DNA of 64,000 nucleotides from Timonella corticicola. Its GTDB lineage: Bacteria > Actinomycetota > Actinomycetes > Actinomycetales > Cellulomonadaceae. Where the stretch lies: assembly GCF_042683685.1 (NCBI RefSeq), contig NZ_JBHUOP010000005.1, positions 62,001 through 126,000 of the forward strand, given 5' to 3'. Positions within the stretch are counted from its first letter, which is position 1. The number at the start of each line of letters is the position of its first letter. Shown in pieces: positions 53,518 through 64,000 of this stretch. The translations under genes and the position numbers were made by a program. The notes under the pieces are model-generated. The model did no database searches, had not been told where the DNA came from, and saw only the letters and a program-made list of their open reading frames with translations.

Positions 53518-56500
53518 TTGCTCGACGTCACTGAATTCGACGAGCTTCGTATTGGACTCGCGAATGCTGAAGACATTCGCGTATGGTCACACGGCGAAGT
53601 CAAGAAGCCTGAGACCATCAACTACCGCACACTCAAGCCTGAGAAGGACGGACTCTTCTGCGAGAAGATCTTCGGTCCTACTCGCGACTGGGAATGCTAC
53701 TGCGGTAAGTACAAGCGCGTGCGCTTCAAGGGCATCATCTGTGAGCGCTGTGGTGTTGAAGTCACCCGCTCCAAGGTGCGCCGTGAGCGCATGGGCCACA
53801 TTGAACTTGCAGCTCCTGTCACGCACATCTGGTTCTTCAAGGGCGTTCCATCGCGCCTTGGATACCTGCTCGATCTCGCGCCAAAGGACCTCGAAAAGGT
53901 CATCTACTTTGCTGCGTACATGATCACCTCGGTTGACGAGGACGCACGCCAGGAAGACCTGCCAAACCTGCAGAACGAAATCGACCTCGAAAAGAAGGAA
54001 ATCGAGGACCGTTTCGAGTCTGAACTCAACGAACGCCAGATCCGTCTTGAGCGCGACCTTGCCGCGCTCGAAGAGGAAGGCGCTCGCGCAGACGCAAAGA
54101 ACAAGGTTCGTAACTCGGCAGAGCGCGAACTCACCCAACTGCGTAAGCGCAAGGACGCTGAACTCGACCGCATTAACGCCGTGTGGGAGAAGTTCAAGAG
54201 CCTCAAGGTCGCTGACCTTGAAGGCGACGAACTCCTCTACCGCGAACTCGTAGACCGCTACGGCACCTACTTCGAGGGCTCGATGGGTGCAGCCGCTATT
54301 CAGAAGCGTCTGCAGAACTTCGACCTCGAGGCAGAGGCTGAGTCGCTGCGTGAGATCATCCGTACCGGTAAGGGCCAGAAGAAGACCCGTGCGCTCAAGC
54401 GCCTCAAGGTCGTCAACGCGTTCCTGACCACGGACAACAAGCCGGAGTCGATGGTTCTGGACGCTGTTCCGGTTATTCCACCAGACCTGCGTCCAATGGT
54501 TCAGCTCGACGGTGGCCGTTTCGCCACCTCCGACCTGAACGACCTGTACCGTCGCGTGATCAACCGCAACAACCGTCTGAAGCGCCTGCTTGACCTCGGT
54601 GCCCCCGAGATCATCGTGAACAACGAGAAGCGTATGCTCCAGGAAGCAGTTGACTCGCTGTTCGACAACGGTCGTCGTGGACGTCCGGTCACCGGTCCGG
54701 GTAACCGCCCGCTGAAGTCGATCTCCGACATGCTCAAGGGTAAGCAGGGACGTTTCCGTCAGAACCTGCTCGGTAAGCGCGTTGACTACTCTGGTCGTTC
54801 GGTTATCGTTGTCGGTCCTCAGCTCAAACTGCACCAGTGCGGTCTGCCAAAGCAGATGGCTCTCGAACTGTTCAAGCCGTTTGTGATGAAGCGTCTGGTT
54901 GATCTCAACCACGCGCAGAACATCAAGTCGGCCAAGCGTATGGTCGAGCGTGGCCGCTCGGTTGTGTGGGATGTCCTCGAAGAGGTCATCACCGAGCACC
55001 CAGTGCTGCTCAACCGTGCACCGACCCTGCACCGCCTTGGTATTCAGGCGTTCGAACCGCAGCTCGTTGAGGGTAAGGCAATCCACCTGCACCCACTCGT
55101 GTGTGCTGCGTTCAACGCTGACTTCGACGGCGACCAGATGGCAGTTCACCTGCCGCTGTCGGTTGAGGCCCAGGCTGAGGCTCGTATCCTCATGCTTTCA
55201 AGCAACAACATCCTGAAGCCATCCGATGGACGCCCAGTGACCATGCCTTCGCAGGATATGATCATCGGTCTGTTCCACCTGACCTCCGACCGTGAGGACC
55301 CAGTGGGTCATGGTCGTGCGTTCTCCTCGGTTTCAGAGGCCATCATGGCATTCGACGCTGGTGAGCTTGACCTGAACGCGGTCATCAAGGTCCGTATGGA
55401 TGACCTCGTACCACCACGTGGGTTCGAGGCGCCTGAGGGCTGGGAACTCGGACAGCCGATCGTCTTCGAGACGACCCTTGGCCGCGCACTCTTCAACGAG
55501 TTGCTGCCAGTTGACTACCCGTACGTCAACGAGGTCGTGGACAAGAAGAAACTGTCGATCATCGTGAACGAACTCGCTGAAACCTACCCGAAGGTAGAGG
55601 TCGCCGAGTCGCTCGACGCACTGAAGTCGGCAGGTTTCAAGTGGGCGACCCGTTCCGGTGTCTCGATTGCTATCTCCGATGTCGCAACCCCAGCGGCGAA
55701 GGCCGAGATTCTTGCGGAGCACGAGGCTCGGGCGCTCAAGATCCAGCAGCAGTTCGACCGCGGTCTCATCACCGATGACGAACGTCGTCAGGAACTCATC
55801 GAGATCTGGACCCAGGCCACCGACAAGGTCGCGAAGTCGATGCAGGAGAACTTCCCTGCACGCAACACGGTCTTCCGCATGGTTGGTTCCGGTGCTCGTG
55901 GTAACTGGATGCAGGTTCGTCAGATCGCGGGTATGCGTGGTCTGGTGGCAAACCCCAAGGGTGACATCATTCCGCGTCCGATCAAGTCGAACTACCGTGA
56001 AGGCCTCTCGGTTCTCGAGTACTTCATCGCAACCCACGGTGCACGTAAGGGTCTTGCTGACACCGCACTGCGTACCGCGGACTCGGGTTACCTGACCCGT
56101 CGTCTCGTGGACGTTTCCCAGGACGTCATCGTTCGCGAGGACGACTGCGGTACTGAGCGCGGTCTGCTCCTGCCTGTCGGTGAGGACATCGGTGACGGTA
56201 CCCTCGTGCGCCACGAGAAGGTTGAGCAGTCGATCTACACCCGTACCCTCGCGCAGGACGTTGAGGTTGACGGTGAGATCATCGGCCGCGCCGGTGAGGA
56301 CGTCGGTGACGTGCTCATCGACAAGCTCGTTGCGTCTGGCGTGGAGAACCTCAAGGTTCGTTCCGTGCTGACCTGTGAGTCACGCGTTGGTACCTGCGCC
56401 AAGTGCTACGGACGTTCGCTGGCAACCGGTAAGCTCGTCGACATCGGTGAGGCAGTCGGTATCATCGCTGCTCAGTCGATTGGTGAGCCCGGTACTCAGT

Positions 56501-57390
56501 TGACGATGCGTACGTTCCACACCGGTGGTGTCGCATCTGCCGATGACATCACGCAGGGTCTGCCACGTATCACGGAACTCTTCGAGGCTCGTACCCCCAA
56601 GGGTGAGGCTCCGATCGCCGAGTACACCGGTCGCGTCTCGATCGATGACTCGGAGCGTAGCCGCCGTATCGTGCTCACCCCGAACGACGGTTCGGAGGAA
56701 CTCACCTACCAGGTATCCAAGCGTGCGCGCCTGCTCGTTGAGGACGGTCAGGAAGTTGCCGTGGGTACTCAGTTCGTTCAGGGTGCGGTTGACCCGAAGA
56801 AGGTTCTGCGTATCCTCGGCCCACGCGCGACCCAGAAGCACCTGGTGGACGAGGTTCAGCACGTGTACCGTTCGCAGGGCGTGGACATCCACGACAAGCA
56901 CATCGAGGTTATCGTGCGCCAGATGCTGCGCCGCGTGACCGTGCTTGACTCGGGCGACACGGAACTGCTTCCTGGCGAACTCGCTGAGCGTGCTCGCTTC
57001 GAAGACGCGAACCGTGGTGCGGTTGCAACCGGTGCGACCCCAGCTTCTGGCCGTCCAGAGCTCATGGGTATCACCAAGGCATCGCTTGCCACTGAGTCAT
57101 GGCTGTCGGCTGCATCGTTCCAGGAGACCACTCGCGTTCTCACCGAGGCTGCGATGTCGGGTCGCCGTGACCCGCTGCTCGGCCTCAAGGAGAACGTCAT
57201 CCTCGGTAAGCTCATCCCAGCCGGTACGGGTCTGCCCCGTTACCGTGAGGTTGAGGTTGAGCCAACTGAAGAGGCGAAGACTGAGTTGTACCCGAACTTC
57301 GGTTACGACGAGATCGACTTCGCTGGCATAGGAATGGGCTCGGGCGAGTCGATTCCGCTGGATGACCTGGAGTTCCCGGACTTCCGCTGA
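53518..57390 (+). CDS. rpoC: DNA-directed RNA polymerase subunit beta'
   Basis: A 1290-residue catalytic subunit starting at TTG with GAAGGAAG upstream. The N-terminal zinc-binding ligands are Cys60, Cys62, Cys75 and Cys78. The active-site Mg motif NADFDGD is at 533-539. The second zinc site in the C-terminal half is visible around TCESRVGTCAKCYGRS. A coiled-coil-like, Glu/Arg-rich insertion at about 155-225 is typical of actinobacteria. A strong terminator follows. Confidence 0.97.
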   Translation: MLDVTEFDELRIGLANAEDIRVWSHGEVKKPETINYRTLKPEKDGLFCEKIFGPTRDWECYCGKYKRVRFKGIICERCGVEVTRSKVRRERMGHIELAAPVTHIWFFKGVPSRLGYLLDLAPKDLEKVIYFAAYMITSVDEDARQEDLPNLQNEIDLEKKEIEDRFESELNERQIRLERDLAALEEEGARADAKNKVRNSAERELTQLRKRKDAELDRINAVWEKFKSLKVADLEGDELLYRELVDRYGTYFEGSMGAAAIQKRLQNFDLEAEAESLREIIRTGKGQKKTRALKRLKVVNAFLTTDNKPESMVLDAVPVIPPDLRPMVQLDGGRFATSDLNDLYRRVINRNNRLKRLLDLGAPEIIVNNEKRMLQEAVDSLFDNGRRGRPVTGPGNRPLKSISDMLKGKQGRFRQNLLGKRVDYSGRSVIVVGPQLKLHQCGLPKQMALELFKPFVMKRLVDLNHAQNIKSAKRMVERGRSVVWDVLEEVITEHPVLLNRAPTLHRLGIQAFEPQLVEGKAIHLHPLVCAAFNADFDGDQMAVHLPLSVEAQAEARILMLSSNNILKPSDGRPVTMPSQDMIIGLFHLTSDREDPVGHGRAFSSVSEAIMAFDAGELDLNAVIKVRMDDLVPPRGFEAPEGWELGQPIVFETTLGRALFNELLPVDYPYVNEVVDKKKLSIIVNELAETYPKVEVAESLDALKSAGFKWATRSGVSIAISDVATPAAKAEILAEHEARALKIQQQFDRGLITDDERRQELIEIWTQATDKVAKSMQENFPARNTVFRMVGSGARGNWMQVRQIAGMRGLVANPKGDIIPRPIKSNYREGLSVLEYFIATHGARKGLADTALRTADSGYLTRRLVDVSQDVIVREDDCGTERGLLLPVGEDIGDGTLVRHEKVEQSIYTRTLAQDVEVDGEIIGRAGEDVGDVLIDKLVASGVENLKVRSVLTCESRVGTCAKCYGRSLATGKLVDIGEAVGIIAAQSIGEPGTQLTMRTFHTGGVASADDITQGLPRITELFEARTPKGEAPIAEYTGRVSIDDSERSRRIVLTPNDGSEELTYQVSKRARLLVEDGQEVAVGTQFVQGAVDPKKVLRILGPRATQKHLVDEVQHVYRSQGVDIHDKHIEVIVRQMLRRVTVLDSGDTELLPGELAERARFEDANRGAVATGATPASGRPELMGITKASLATESWLSAASFQETTRVLTEAAMSGRRDPLLGLKENVILGKLIPAGTGLPRYREVEVEPTEEAKTELYPNFGYDEIDFAGIGMGSGESIPLDDLEFPDFR

Positions 57391-57411
57391 TGTTTCGGCA
57401 TAGTCTCTAGG

Positions 57412-57454
57412 GGAGTGGGCGGCACCGTGTAACGGTGTCGCCCACTCCTTTTTT
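57412..57454 (+). terminator. rpoBC terminator
   Basis: GGAGTGGGC...GCCCACTCC stem with an inner GGCACCGTGTAACGGTGTC extension, followed by six T bases, 21 bases after the stop. Confidence 0.93.
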
Positions 57455-57699
57455 GGTGCTGCCTTGGCAGTGCGAAAGTGTGACCCATTGACGACGAGCC
57501 GTGCGGTGCGCAGGTAAGGTTCCGTCTCGTCGGCAATCAGATGGCGTCAAAATACAGGCAGGTTGGGGCAGAACTGGCGTTGAAAAACACCGTGCGCAAA
57601 GGTTTGCAGAGAGGTGACTTGCGAATCTGGTTGATGTACGGGGATGGTTTCTGACCTCCTGTGGGACACAGATCACGGGCTATTGTGGGGCAAACTACT
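57455..57699. other. Gene-free stretch between rpoC and the rpsL promoter
   Basis: No supported gene, repeat or RNA was seen here. Short open frames on both strands lack ribosome sites. The leader from the promoter to rpsL (57729-58077) also has no supported gene; a 70-codon frame ending at 58078 was rejected. Confidence 0.5.
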
Positions 57700-57728
57700 T
57701 TGCGTGTGCCATTTACGCCCTGTAAAGT
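57700..57728 (+). promoter_or_regulatory. rpsL-rpsG-fusA-tuf (str) promoter
   Basis: TTGCGT (57700-57705) and TAAAGT (57723-57728) are 17 bp apart. Transcription would start near 57735, giving a ~340-base leader to rpsL. Confidence 0.55.
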
Positions 57729-58077
57729 TAGTGATTGTGCGCGTTTTGACGCGACGGATCTACTGGCTGGAACAACTGATTCACTGAATCAAAGGCTCCC
57801 GCCAGACATGCAGTGTCTCTTGGCTAAGTAGTCAGTGCTGAACCACAAGATACTGCAGACCAGATGTGGAAGAACCGTCAACTCATCGGAGCGCATCCCG
57901 CACGGAGGACTGGCAACTCCTGGCGGGCCATCGAGCCGGTGGAACGTGGCGTATTGGTAGCTCCCGCTACGAGTATCTAGCCGTGTCTACTCAAAGCTTG
58001 ACGGAGCCAATACAGACCAATTTAGGCCCGATCTTCCGACTTTTGATTCGGCGGGCTCAAAATGACACGGAGTTGTA

Positions 58078-58452
58078 GTGCCAACTATTCAGCAGCTCGT
58101 CCGTAAGGGGCGGACGTCCAAGGCCGGGAAGTCGAAGACTCCTGCCCTCAAGGGATCCCCTCAGCGACGCGGCGTATGCACCCGCGTTTACACCACCACC
58201 CCGAAGAAGCCAAACTCGGCGCTCCGTAAGGTAGCCCGTGTCAAGCTCTCAAGTGGTGTTGAAGTTACCGCTTACATCCCAGGTGTAGGTCACAACCTCC
58301 AGGAGCACTCGATCGTGCTCGTTCGCGGTGGTCGTGTTAAGGACCTTCCAGGTGTTCGTTACAAGGTCATCCGCGGTGCTCTTGACACCCAGGGTGTAAA
58401 GAACCGTAAGCAGGCTCGTTCCCGCTACGGCGCAAAGAAGGAGAAGAGCTGA
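58078..58452 (+). CDS. rpsL: 30S ribosomal protein S12
   Basis: A 124-residue decoding-centre protein. TTTPKKPNSALRKVARV holds Lys43 and Lys44, and VLVRGGRVKDLPGVRYK holds Lys88; these are the unmutated residues of streptomycin-sensitive forms. The GTG start follows the leader. The rpsG start is one base after its stop codon. Confidence 0.96.
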   Translation: MPTIQQLVRKGRTSKAGKSKTPALKGSPQRRGVCTRVYTTTPKKPNSALRKVARVKLSSGVEVTAYIPGVGHNLQEHSIVLVRGGRVKDLPGVRYKVIRGALDTQGVKNRKQARSRYGAKKEKS

Positions 58453-58453
58453 A

Positions 58454-58924
58454 ATGCCTCGTAAGGGTCCAGCACCTAAGCGCCCACTCGTCGTAGACCC
58501 AGTCTACGGTTCGCCAGTGGTTACGCAGCTTATCAACAAGGTTCTTCTCGACGGTAAGAAGTCCACTGCAGAAGCGATCGTCTACGGTGCCCTCGAGGGT
58601 GTCCGCGAGAAGACCGACCAAGACCCAGTGATCGCACTGAAGCGCGCCTTGGAGAACATCCGTCCAGCGCTTGAGGTTCGCTCCCGCCGCGTCGGTGGTG
58701 CAACCTACCAGGTTCCAGTCGAGGTTCGCGCAGCACGCGCAACCACCCTGGCACTGCGTTGGTTGACCGACTACTCGCGCGCACGCCGCGAAAAGACGAT
58801 GACCGAGCGTCTCATGAACGAGATCCTCGACGCATCCAACGGTCTCGGGGCTGCTGTGAAGCGCCGCGAGGACATGCACAAGATGGCCGAATCGAACAAG
58901 GCGTTTGCACACTACCGCTGGTAA
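58454..58924 (+). CDS. rpsG: 30S ribosomal protein S7
   Basis: A 156-residue 30S assembly protein that nucleates the head domain. MPRKGPAPKRPLVVDPVY and ENIRPALEVRSRRVGGATYQ (the S7 signature) are visible, and the C-terminus KAFAHYRW is conserved. It starts one base after rpsL and is probably coupled to it. Confidence 0.97.
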   Translation: MPRKGPAPKRPLVVDPVYGSPVVTQLINKVLLDGKKSTAEAIVYGALEGVREKTDQDPVIALKRALENIRPALEVRSRRVGGATYQVPVEVRAARATTLALRWLTDYSRARREKTMTERLMNEILDASNGLGAAVKRREDMHKMAESNKAFAHYRW

Positions 58925-59008
58925 TACTCTCGGTCCCGCTCAACCGGGACACCGTGAGTACCCGCGGTCAGTGAACAAAACTTGTTCCTACCCCTGAAGA
59001 GGTAACTC

Positions 59009-61111
<2,103 letters not shown>

Positions 61112-61241
61112 GTTCCCCACAGGTCGTACTGTAAACTAAAAACACATCAACCTGTAGCGACAGCCGCCCCGCATGCACGCCGTTTTAACGGACGGGTGTG
61201 TGCATGAACGGCAAGACTACCCAAGTCCCAGGAGGACCCCA

Positions 61242-62432
61242 GTGGCGAAGGCCATTTTCGAGCGTACCAAGCCGCACGTAAACATCGGTACCATTGGTCA
61301 CGTTGACCACGGTAAGACCACTCTTACCGCCGCAATCTCCAAGGTTCTTCACGACCGTTTCCCGGACGTGAACCCTGAGTTCAAGTTCGATGAGATCGAC
61401 AAGGCTCCGGAAGAAAAGCAGCGTGGTATCACGATCAACATCTCGCACATCGAGTACGAGACCGACAAGCGCCACTACGCGCACGTCGACGCGCCTGGTC
61501 ACGCTGACTACATCAAGAACATGATCACCGGTGCTGCACAGATGGATGGCGCAATCCTCGTTGTAGCAGCAACCGACGGTCCAATGGCACAGACCCGCGA
61601 GCACGTTCTGCTTGCTCGTCAGGTTGGTGTTCCTTACCTCCTCGTTGCACTCAACAAGTGCGACATGGTGGATGACGAGGAAATCCTCGAGCTCGTGGAG
61701 ATGGAAGTTCGTGAACTTCTCTCCTCGCAGGGCTTCGACGGCGACGAGGCACCAGTTGTCCGCGTTTCCGGTTTCCAGGCACTTGAGGGCGACCAGAAGT
61801 GGATGGACTCTGTTGCAGAGCTCATGGAAGCTGTTGACAACAACGTTCCAGACCCAGTTCGCGACCTTGACAAGCCATTCCTCATGCCAATCGAGGATGT
61901 CTTCACCATCACCGGTCGTGGAACCGTTGTCACCGGTAAGGTAGACCGTGGTGTTCTCGACGTGAACTCCGAAGTTGAGATCGTCGGTATCCGTGAGGCT
62001 CAGAAGACCACCGTTACCGGTATCGAGACCTTCCACAAGCAGATGACCCAGGCACAGGCTGGTGACAACACCGGTCTGCTCCTCCGTGGTATCAAGCGTG
62101 AAGACGTTGAGCGTGGTCAGGTTGTTGTCAAGCCTGGTTCGATCACCCCTCACACCCACTTCGAGGCTCAGGTCTACATCCTTGCCAAGGATGAGGGTGG
62201 ACGTCACAACCCGTTCTACTCGAACTACCGTCCACAGTTCTACTTCCGTACCACGGACGTAACCGGTGTTATCACCCTTCCTGAGGGCACCGAAATGGTT
62301 ATGCCTGGCGACAACACTGAGATGTCCGTAGAGCTCATCCAGCCAATCGCTATGGAAGAGGGCCTCGGCTTCGCTATCCGTGAGGGTGGCCGCACCGTTG
62401 GTTCCGGTCGTGTGACCAAGATCGTTAAGTGA
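61242..62432 (+). CDS. tuf: Elongation factor Tu
   Basis: A 396-residue GTPase that delivers aminoacyl-tRNA. GHVDHGKTTLTAA is G1, DAPGHADYIKNM G3 and NKCDMVD G4. VRELLSSQGFDGDEAPVVRVS and the C-terminal FAIREGGRTVGSGRVTKI are typical. The frame is open 23 codons further upstream, but the GTG at 61242 has an AGGAGGA site and begins the normal AKAIFERTKPHVN. A strong hairpin ends the unit. Confidence 0.97.
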   Translation: MAKAIFERTKPHVNIGTIGHVDHGKTTLTAAISKVLHDRFPDVNPEFKFDEIDKAPEEKQRGITINISHIEYETDKRHYAHVDAPGHADYIKNMITGAAQMDGAILVVAATDGPMAQTREHVLLARQVGVPYLLVALNKCDMVDDEEILELVEMEVRELLSSQGFDGDEAPVVRVSGFQALEGDQKWMDSVAELMEAVDNNVPDPVRDLDKPFLMPIEDVFTITGRGTVVTGKVDRGVLDVNSEVEIVGIREAQKTTVTGIETFHKQMTQAQAGDNTGLLLRGIKREDVERGQVVVKPGSITPHTHFEAQVYILAKDEGGRHNPFYSNYRPQFYFRTTDVTGVITLPEGTEMVMPGDNTEMSVELIQPIAMEEGLGFAIREGGRTVGSGRVTKIVK

Positions 62433-62461
62433 TCTAGTTTCACCACCCGGCTAAACGCTGA

Positions 62462-62497
62462 CCGAAAGGGTCCCTGCTTCGGCAGGGGCCCTTTCGG
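62462..62497 (+). terminator. tuf terminator
   Basis: A 16-bp stem (CCGAAAGGGTCCCTGC, one G-U) with UUCG tetraloop, 29 bases after the stop. No T tract. Confidence 0.88.
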
Positions 62498-63039
62498 CGT
62501 ATGTCTGGGGAGTCGTGGAAGCGATACTTTGGTTACACGGTCTGTATGGACTCTGTCTTGAACATGCATCCTGTGACGTTAGTCGTTCCACATCATCGTG
62601 GCTAGGAGCGATGCTGCTTTTCCGATATACTTTCTAAGACGTAACCCCAACTGCCAAGGGCGCATGCAAGAACCCCTTGTGATCTTGGTTAAAGCGGTTG
62701 GCTTTTTGCTGTCAAGCATGGCAGTATTGAGTAGTTGCCTGTTTCAGGGCGCGATCGTTAAAAATATCGAACAGTGTGCATGGCCGAGGCGCAAAGCGCC
62801 TTTATTTGTGTTGAGCTCTCTGTAGATATGTCAGATCGAAGCCCGCAGCCTACGGCTAGCACAGGCAAGCAGACGTTGTGAAGGAACGCGTTGGGCTTGT
62901 TTCATTGAGTTCGATGGTTTCTTCTCGAAAAACGACCCGCACACAAATGTGTAGCGTTGCGTATTGCCCGAAAGGGCGACACGCGCGAGCGCGGGGGTCG
63001 GACAGATAGCGGTTCAAGAGAAGAGAGTCAGACGACGCC
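62498..63039. other. Gene-free stretch before the S10 operon, with possible small RNA
   Basis: No supported protein gene. A TATACT box (62626-62631) without a good -35, and a small GGCGC-AAA-GCGCC hairpin with TTTATTT (62788-62807), could bracket a ~160-base small RNA. A GCCC-GAAA-GGGC hairpin (62966-62977) lies in the likely rpsJ leader. The S10 operon promoter itself could not be identified with confidence. Confidence 0.4.
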
Positions 63040-63348
63040 ATGGCGGGACAGAAGATCCGCATCCGGCTCAAGTCCTACGACCACGAGGTAATCGACAGTT
63101 CGGCGCGCAAGATCGTCGACACGGTTACTCGCGCTGGTGCGACGGTCGTGGGCCCGGTGCCGTTGCCAACGGAGAAGAACGTGTTCGTTGTTATCCGTTC
63201 GCCTCACAAGTACAAGGACAGCCGCGAGCACTTTGAAATGCGCACGCACAAGCGGCTTATCGACATCATCGATCCAACGCCAAAGGCAGTAGATTCGCTC
63301 ATGCGTCTCGACCTTCCAGCGGACGTTAACATCGAGATTAAGCTTTGA
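63040..63348 (+). CDS. rpsJ: 30S ribosomal protein S10
   Basis: A 102-residue ribosomal protein and partner of NusB in antitermination. AGQKIRIRLKSYDHEVID starts the protein, and the S10 signature RSPHKYKDSREHFEMRTHKR is complete. ATG start. First gene of the S10 operon; rplC follows 19 bp later. Confidence 0.97.
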   Translation: MAGQKIRIRLKSYDHEVIDSSARKIVDTVTRAGATVVGPVPLPTEKNVFVVIRSPHKYKDSREHFEMRTHKRLIDIIDPTPKAVDSLMRLDLPADVNIEIKL

Positions 63349-63367
63349 GACTGGGGGAAGAACTTAA

Positions 63368-64000
63368 ATGACTACCCAGCAGAACGAGAAGCCGGTAAAG
63401 GCAGTTCTCGGTAAGAAGCTCGGCATGACCCAGGTTTGGGATGAGAACGGCCGTCTGGTTCCTGTGACTGTTGTTGCAGTGGAGCCAAACGTTGTCACTC
63501 AGGTCCGCACCGCCGAGGTTGATGGCTACGCATCCGTTCAGGTTGCTACCGGCCAGATCGACCCACGCAAGGTGACCAAGCCACTCAAGGGACACTTCGA
63601 GAAGGCAGGCGTGACCCCACGCCGTCACGTTACCGAGATTCGTACCTCTGACGCTTCTGAATACAGCCTTGGTCAGGAGATCAACGTTGACGTATTCGAA
63701 GCAGGTATCAAGGTAGACGTAATTGGTACCACCAAGGGTAAGGGTTTCGCCGGTGTTATGAAGCGTCACGGCTTCGCCGGTGTATCCGCATCCCACGGTG
63801 CACACCGTAACCACCGCAAGCCTGGTTCGATCGGTGGAGCCTCGACTCCGTCGCGCGTATTCAAGGGCCTGCGCATGGCCGGCCGCATGGGTGGCGAGCG
63901 CCAGACCACACAGAACCTGACCGTACACGCAGTAGACGCTGCCAAGGGCTACGTACTCGTAAAGGGTGCTGTTCCAGGTCCTAAGGGTGGCGTGGTACTC
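63368..64000 (+). CDS. rplC: 50S ribosomal protein L3 (5' part)
   Basis: The first 211 codons of rplC, open to the end of the window. L3 helps organise the peptidyl-transferase centre. KAVLGKKLGMTQVWDENGRL is the N-terminal landmark and GFAGVMKRHGFAG the L3 signature; the loop reaching the catalytic centre is HRNHRKPGSIGGASTPSRV. ATG with GGGGGAAGAA upstream. Only the last few residues are missing. Confidence 0.96.
   Translation, partial: MTTQQNEKPVKAVLGKKLGMTQVWDENGRLVPVTVVAVEPNVVTQVRTAEVDGYASVQVATGQIDPRKVTKPLKGHFEKAGVTPRRHVTEIRTSDASEYSLGQEINVDVFEAGIKVDVIGTTKGKGFAGVMKRHGFAGVSASHGAHRNHRKPGSIGGASTPSRVFKGLRMAGRMGGERQTTQNLTVHAVDAAKGYVLVKGAVPGPKGGVVL

Noticed and set aside
53587..55149. 520-codon open frame antisense to rpoC
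   Set aside because: Shadow of a highly biased, GC-rich gene. No ribosome site and no recognisable domain; the sense frame is clearly rpoC.
57866..58078. 70-codon frame just before rpsL
   Set aside because: GTG start without a ribosome site, atypical composition, and located in the expected rpsL leader.
61113..61137. Separate tuf promoter (TTCCCC ... TAAACT)
   Set aside because: The spacing is only 13 bp and the -35 is poor; tuf is adequately explained by the str operon.
62598..62825. 75-codon frame between tuf and rpsJ with a hydrophobic stretch
   Set aside because: No ribosome site and no similarity recognised; a leader or small RNA is more likely.

Overview
The window is a 64-kb chromosomal arc from an actinobacterium of moderate G+C, probably in the Actinomycetales/Micrococcales sphere; the sequence alone does not fix the genus. 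The evidence is the many GTG and TTG starts (rpoB and rpoC both start at TTG in typical actinobacterial form), menaquinone rather than ubiquinone genes, a complete 14-gene NADH dehydrogenase operon, and a gene order (men genes - polyprenyl synthase - htpX - yajQ - tRNA-Thr/Met-rpmG - had-like pair - murB - add - tRNA-Trp-secE-nusG - rplKA - rplJL - rpoBC - rpsL-rpsG-fusA-tuf - S10 operon) that matches the conserved ribosomal/respiratory arc of actinobacteria. No prophage, insertion sequence or CRISPR array was seen.

Layout. 1-4.7 kb: the 3' end of menD, an HtrA-type membrane protease, menF (minus strand) and menG. 4.7-5.45 kb: a gene-free, partly AT-rich stretch ending in what looks like a structured leader RNA in front of nuoA. 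5.45-21.7 kb: nuoA-nuoN, tightly coupled by 1-8 bp overlaps. 21.9-31.4 kb: a polyprenyl diphosphate synthase (menaquinone side chain), two unusual FHA-domain proteins, a small orphan protein, an FprA-like ferredoxin reductase, HtpX, a HAD phosphatase, a YajQ-family protein and a RarD-like transporter. 31.7-33.2 kb: tRNA-Tyr, then a tandem duplication of tRNA-Thr/tRNA-Met/rpmG. 33.2-38.4 kb: a MaoC-type dehydratase pair and murB, separated by a lacI-MFS cassette. 38.6-44.4 kb: an Atg22/UMF1-like MFS protein, an alpha/beta hydrolase, a GntR regulator, a MYG1-family protein, an adenosine deaminase-like protein and a flavodoxin-like protein. 44.5-64 kb: duplicated tRNA-Trp, secE, nusG, rplK, rplA, rplJ, rplL, rpoB, rpoC, rpsL, rpsG, fusA, tuf, rpsJ and the start of rplC.

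How the genes fit together. menF, menD, menG and the polyprenyl synthase supply menaquinone, the electron acceptor of the Nuo complex encoded between them. The right half is transcription and translation machinery.

The least expected material is non-coding. A family of 69-bp palindromic elements occurs in three intergenic regions, two of them next to a second ~94-bp palindromic element. The nuoA leader has two GCAA-capped hairpins and a competing alternative pairing. Several 21-28-bp-stem hairpins lie between genes. Several genes have a -10-like box exactly six bases before the start codon, suggesting leaderless mRNAs. These are readings of the sequence by eye; no alignment, folding or database search was run.
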